Source of the DNA: Blautia hansenii | GTDB taxonomy: Bacteria; Bacillota; Clostridia; Lachnospirales; Lachnospiraceae | NCBI RefSeq assembly: GCF_013304445.1 | Contig: NZ_JAAITA010000007.1 | Span: forward strand, 62,001-126,000 | Reading direction: 5' to 3' | DNA length: 64,000 bases | In this document: one piece after another, positions 63,095 to 64,000 of the stretch | Layout of the letters: each line of letters starts with the position of its first letter | Position numbering within the stretch: position 1 is the stretch's first letter | Made by a program: the position numbers and the translations under genes | Notes under the pieces: generated by a model | What the model saw: only the letters and a program-made list of their open reading frames with translations | Database searches by the model: none | Told to the model about the DNA's origin: nothing

Positions 63095-64000
63095 ATGAAG
63101 AAGCGGGCGATTAGAAAAGATTGCTATATGGAAATCCGAAAAAGTAAGGGAAGATTCCTGTCTATTTTCTTTATTGTGGCTATGGGCGTGGCATTTTTCT
63201 CCGGTATTCGGGCCTCTGAACCGGATATGCGGTATTCGGGAGATGCTTACTTTGACCGGAAACAGCTTATGGACATTCAGGTTATGGGAACCCTGGGACT
63301 CTCTGAGGAAAACATCGAGGCCATTCGTCAGGTGAAAGGTGTGGAAAAAGCAGAGCCGGGGTATTCGGCAGATGTGCTGGTGGAGTCAAAGGGAAATCAG
63401 AAAGTACTTCACGTTTCTTCTATCCTGGATTCTATGAATCAGTATACCCTGGATGAAGGAAGAATGCCGGAAAAAGCAGGGGAATGTTTCATAGACCAGG
63501 ATTTTCTGGCAGCTTCGGATTTAAAGGTAGGGGATAAAATTCAGCTTATCAGCGGAACCAAAGACCCGGTGACAGATACTTTTAAAACAGATATGTTTGA
63601 AATTGTAGGAAGCGGCAGCAGCTCTTCTTATGTGTCTTTCAGCAGAGGCAGCAGTACTGTGGGAAACGGAGAGGTCAATGGATTTCTGGCTGTGCTGCCG
63701 GAGGATTTTGCCTTGGACGTTTATACGGAGTGTTATGTTTCCGTGGAAGGTGCAAAAGAACTGACCGCATTTACGAAAGAATATGACGATTGTGTGGCCC
63801 AGGTACAGAAGCGGATAGAAGCCATTGGAGATGAACAGGGGAAACTGCGGGCTGATGAAATCCGCGAGGATGCACAGGAAGAACTGGATAAGGCAAAGAA
63901 AGAGCTGGAAGATGGCAAAGCAGAGTCAGAGGAAAAACTGGCAGATGCCAAAAAGCAGATAGAGGACGGAGAAAAACAGCTGCAGGAAGGAAAAGATAAG
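63095..64000 (+). CDS. ABC transporter permease (FtsX-like), truncated by window edge
   Basis: The first 302 codons of a permease. It starts at ATG 63095 with AGGTGA upstream: short basic N-terminus (KKRAIRKDCYMEIRKSKGRF), one membrane span (LSIFFIVAMGVAFFSGI), then a large extracellular domain (MPEKAGECFIDQDFLA) and the start of a long coiled coil (QEELDKAKKELEDGKAESEE). This FtsX-like permease with a coiled-coil insertion is typical of MacB-type or bacitracin-like export systems. The remainder lies outside. Confidence 0.85.
   Translation, partial: MKKRAIRKDCYMEIRKSKGRFLSIFFIVAMGVAFFSGIRASEPDMRYSGDAYFDRKQLMDIQVMGTLGLSEENIEAIRQVKGVEKAEPGYSADVLVESKGNQKVLHVSSILDSMNQYTLDEGRMPEKAGECFIDQDFLAASDLKVGDKIQLISGTKDPVTDTFKTDMFEIVGSGSSSSYVSFSRGSSTVGNGEVNGFLAVLPEDFALDVYTECYVSVEGAKELTAFTKEYDDCVAQVQKRIEAIGDEQGKLRADEIREDAQEELDKAKKELEDGKAESEEKLADAKKQIEDGEKQLQEGKDK

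Overview
The window looks like chromosomal DNA of a low-to-mid GC, endospore-lineage Clostridia, most likely Lachnospiraceae (Blautia or a close relative). The basis is the AGGAGG-type ribosome binding sites, a Na+-type V/A-ATPase operon, GerA-type germination genes and SpoIIR, SPOCS/LysM spore-coat-type protein, glycogen branching enzyme, many lipoproteins with clear lipoboxes, and AgrC/AgrA-type signalling. No rRNA, tRNA, CRISPR array, prophage or intact insertion sequence was found. The genus is an inference.

Layout. 1-9.6 kb: the end of murF, an alanine/glycine:Na+ symporter, an acyltransferase on the minus strand, a PrcB-like lipoprotein followed by a SPOCS-LysM protein, a lipoprotein divergent from an orphan AgrC/AgrA-type two-component pair, and an Rpn-family nuclease. 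9.7-20.6 kb: ispE and a GntR regulator; a germination/sporulation block (GerA, a fused GerB-GerC protein, SpoIIR); glutamate racemase and DUF1934; then an FKBP/trigger-factor-like lipoprotein followed directly by a MecA-type penicillin-binding protein. 20.6-24.7 kb: a TetR gene with an operator over its own promoter, leading into a GH13 glycosidase and glgB (alpha-glucan metabolism). 24.9-34.2 kb: a PP2C phosphatase, a membrane Ser/Thr kinase, a small membrane protein and a 2107-residue surface protein with about ten Ig-like repeats, apparently one signalling/surface operon.

34.2-44.8 kb: threonine aldolase and an AraC regulator on the minus strand; a DapF-family protein lacking both catalytic cysteines; an attenuator-like leader, a histidine-rich CobW GTPase and a second CobW-like protein fused to a TIGR03943/DUF1980-type domain; then pth, mfd and a PrsA-like lipoprotein. 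44.8-45.9 kb is a long AT-rich stretch with a strong promoter, many inverted repeats and a strong terminator, and is best explained as a large structured noncoding RNA of about 830 nt. 45.9-49.1 kb: an RluA-type pseudouridine synthase, a YtvI/AI-2E-type membrane protein and an orphan sugar-binding lipoprotein. 49.2-57.9 kb: the complete nine-gene V/A-ATPase operon, in the order known from Enterococcus hirae ntp and with its Na+-ligand residues in the K subunit. 57.9-64 kb: a DUF2804 gene remnant, an FGGY sugar kinase, an MBL-fold lipoprotein with an Ada-like zinc-ribbon tail, a small DUF2007/XRE pair, and a TetR-ABC transporter operon that runs off the end.

The strongest leads are the 45 kb RNA, the GerB-GerC fusion, the cysteine-less DapF homologue, the two-gene CobW metal-handling unit with its leader, and the kinase/phosphatase/giant Ig-protein operon.
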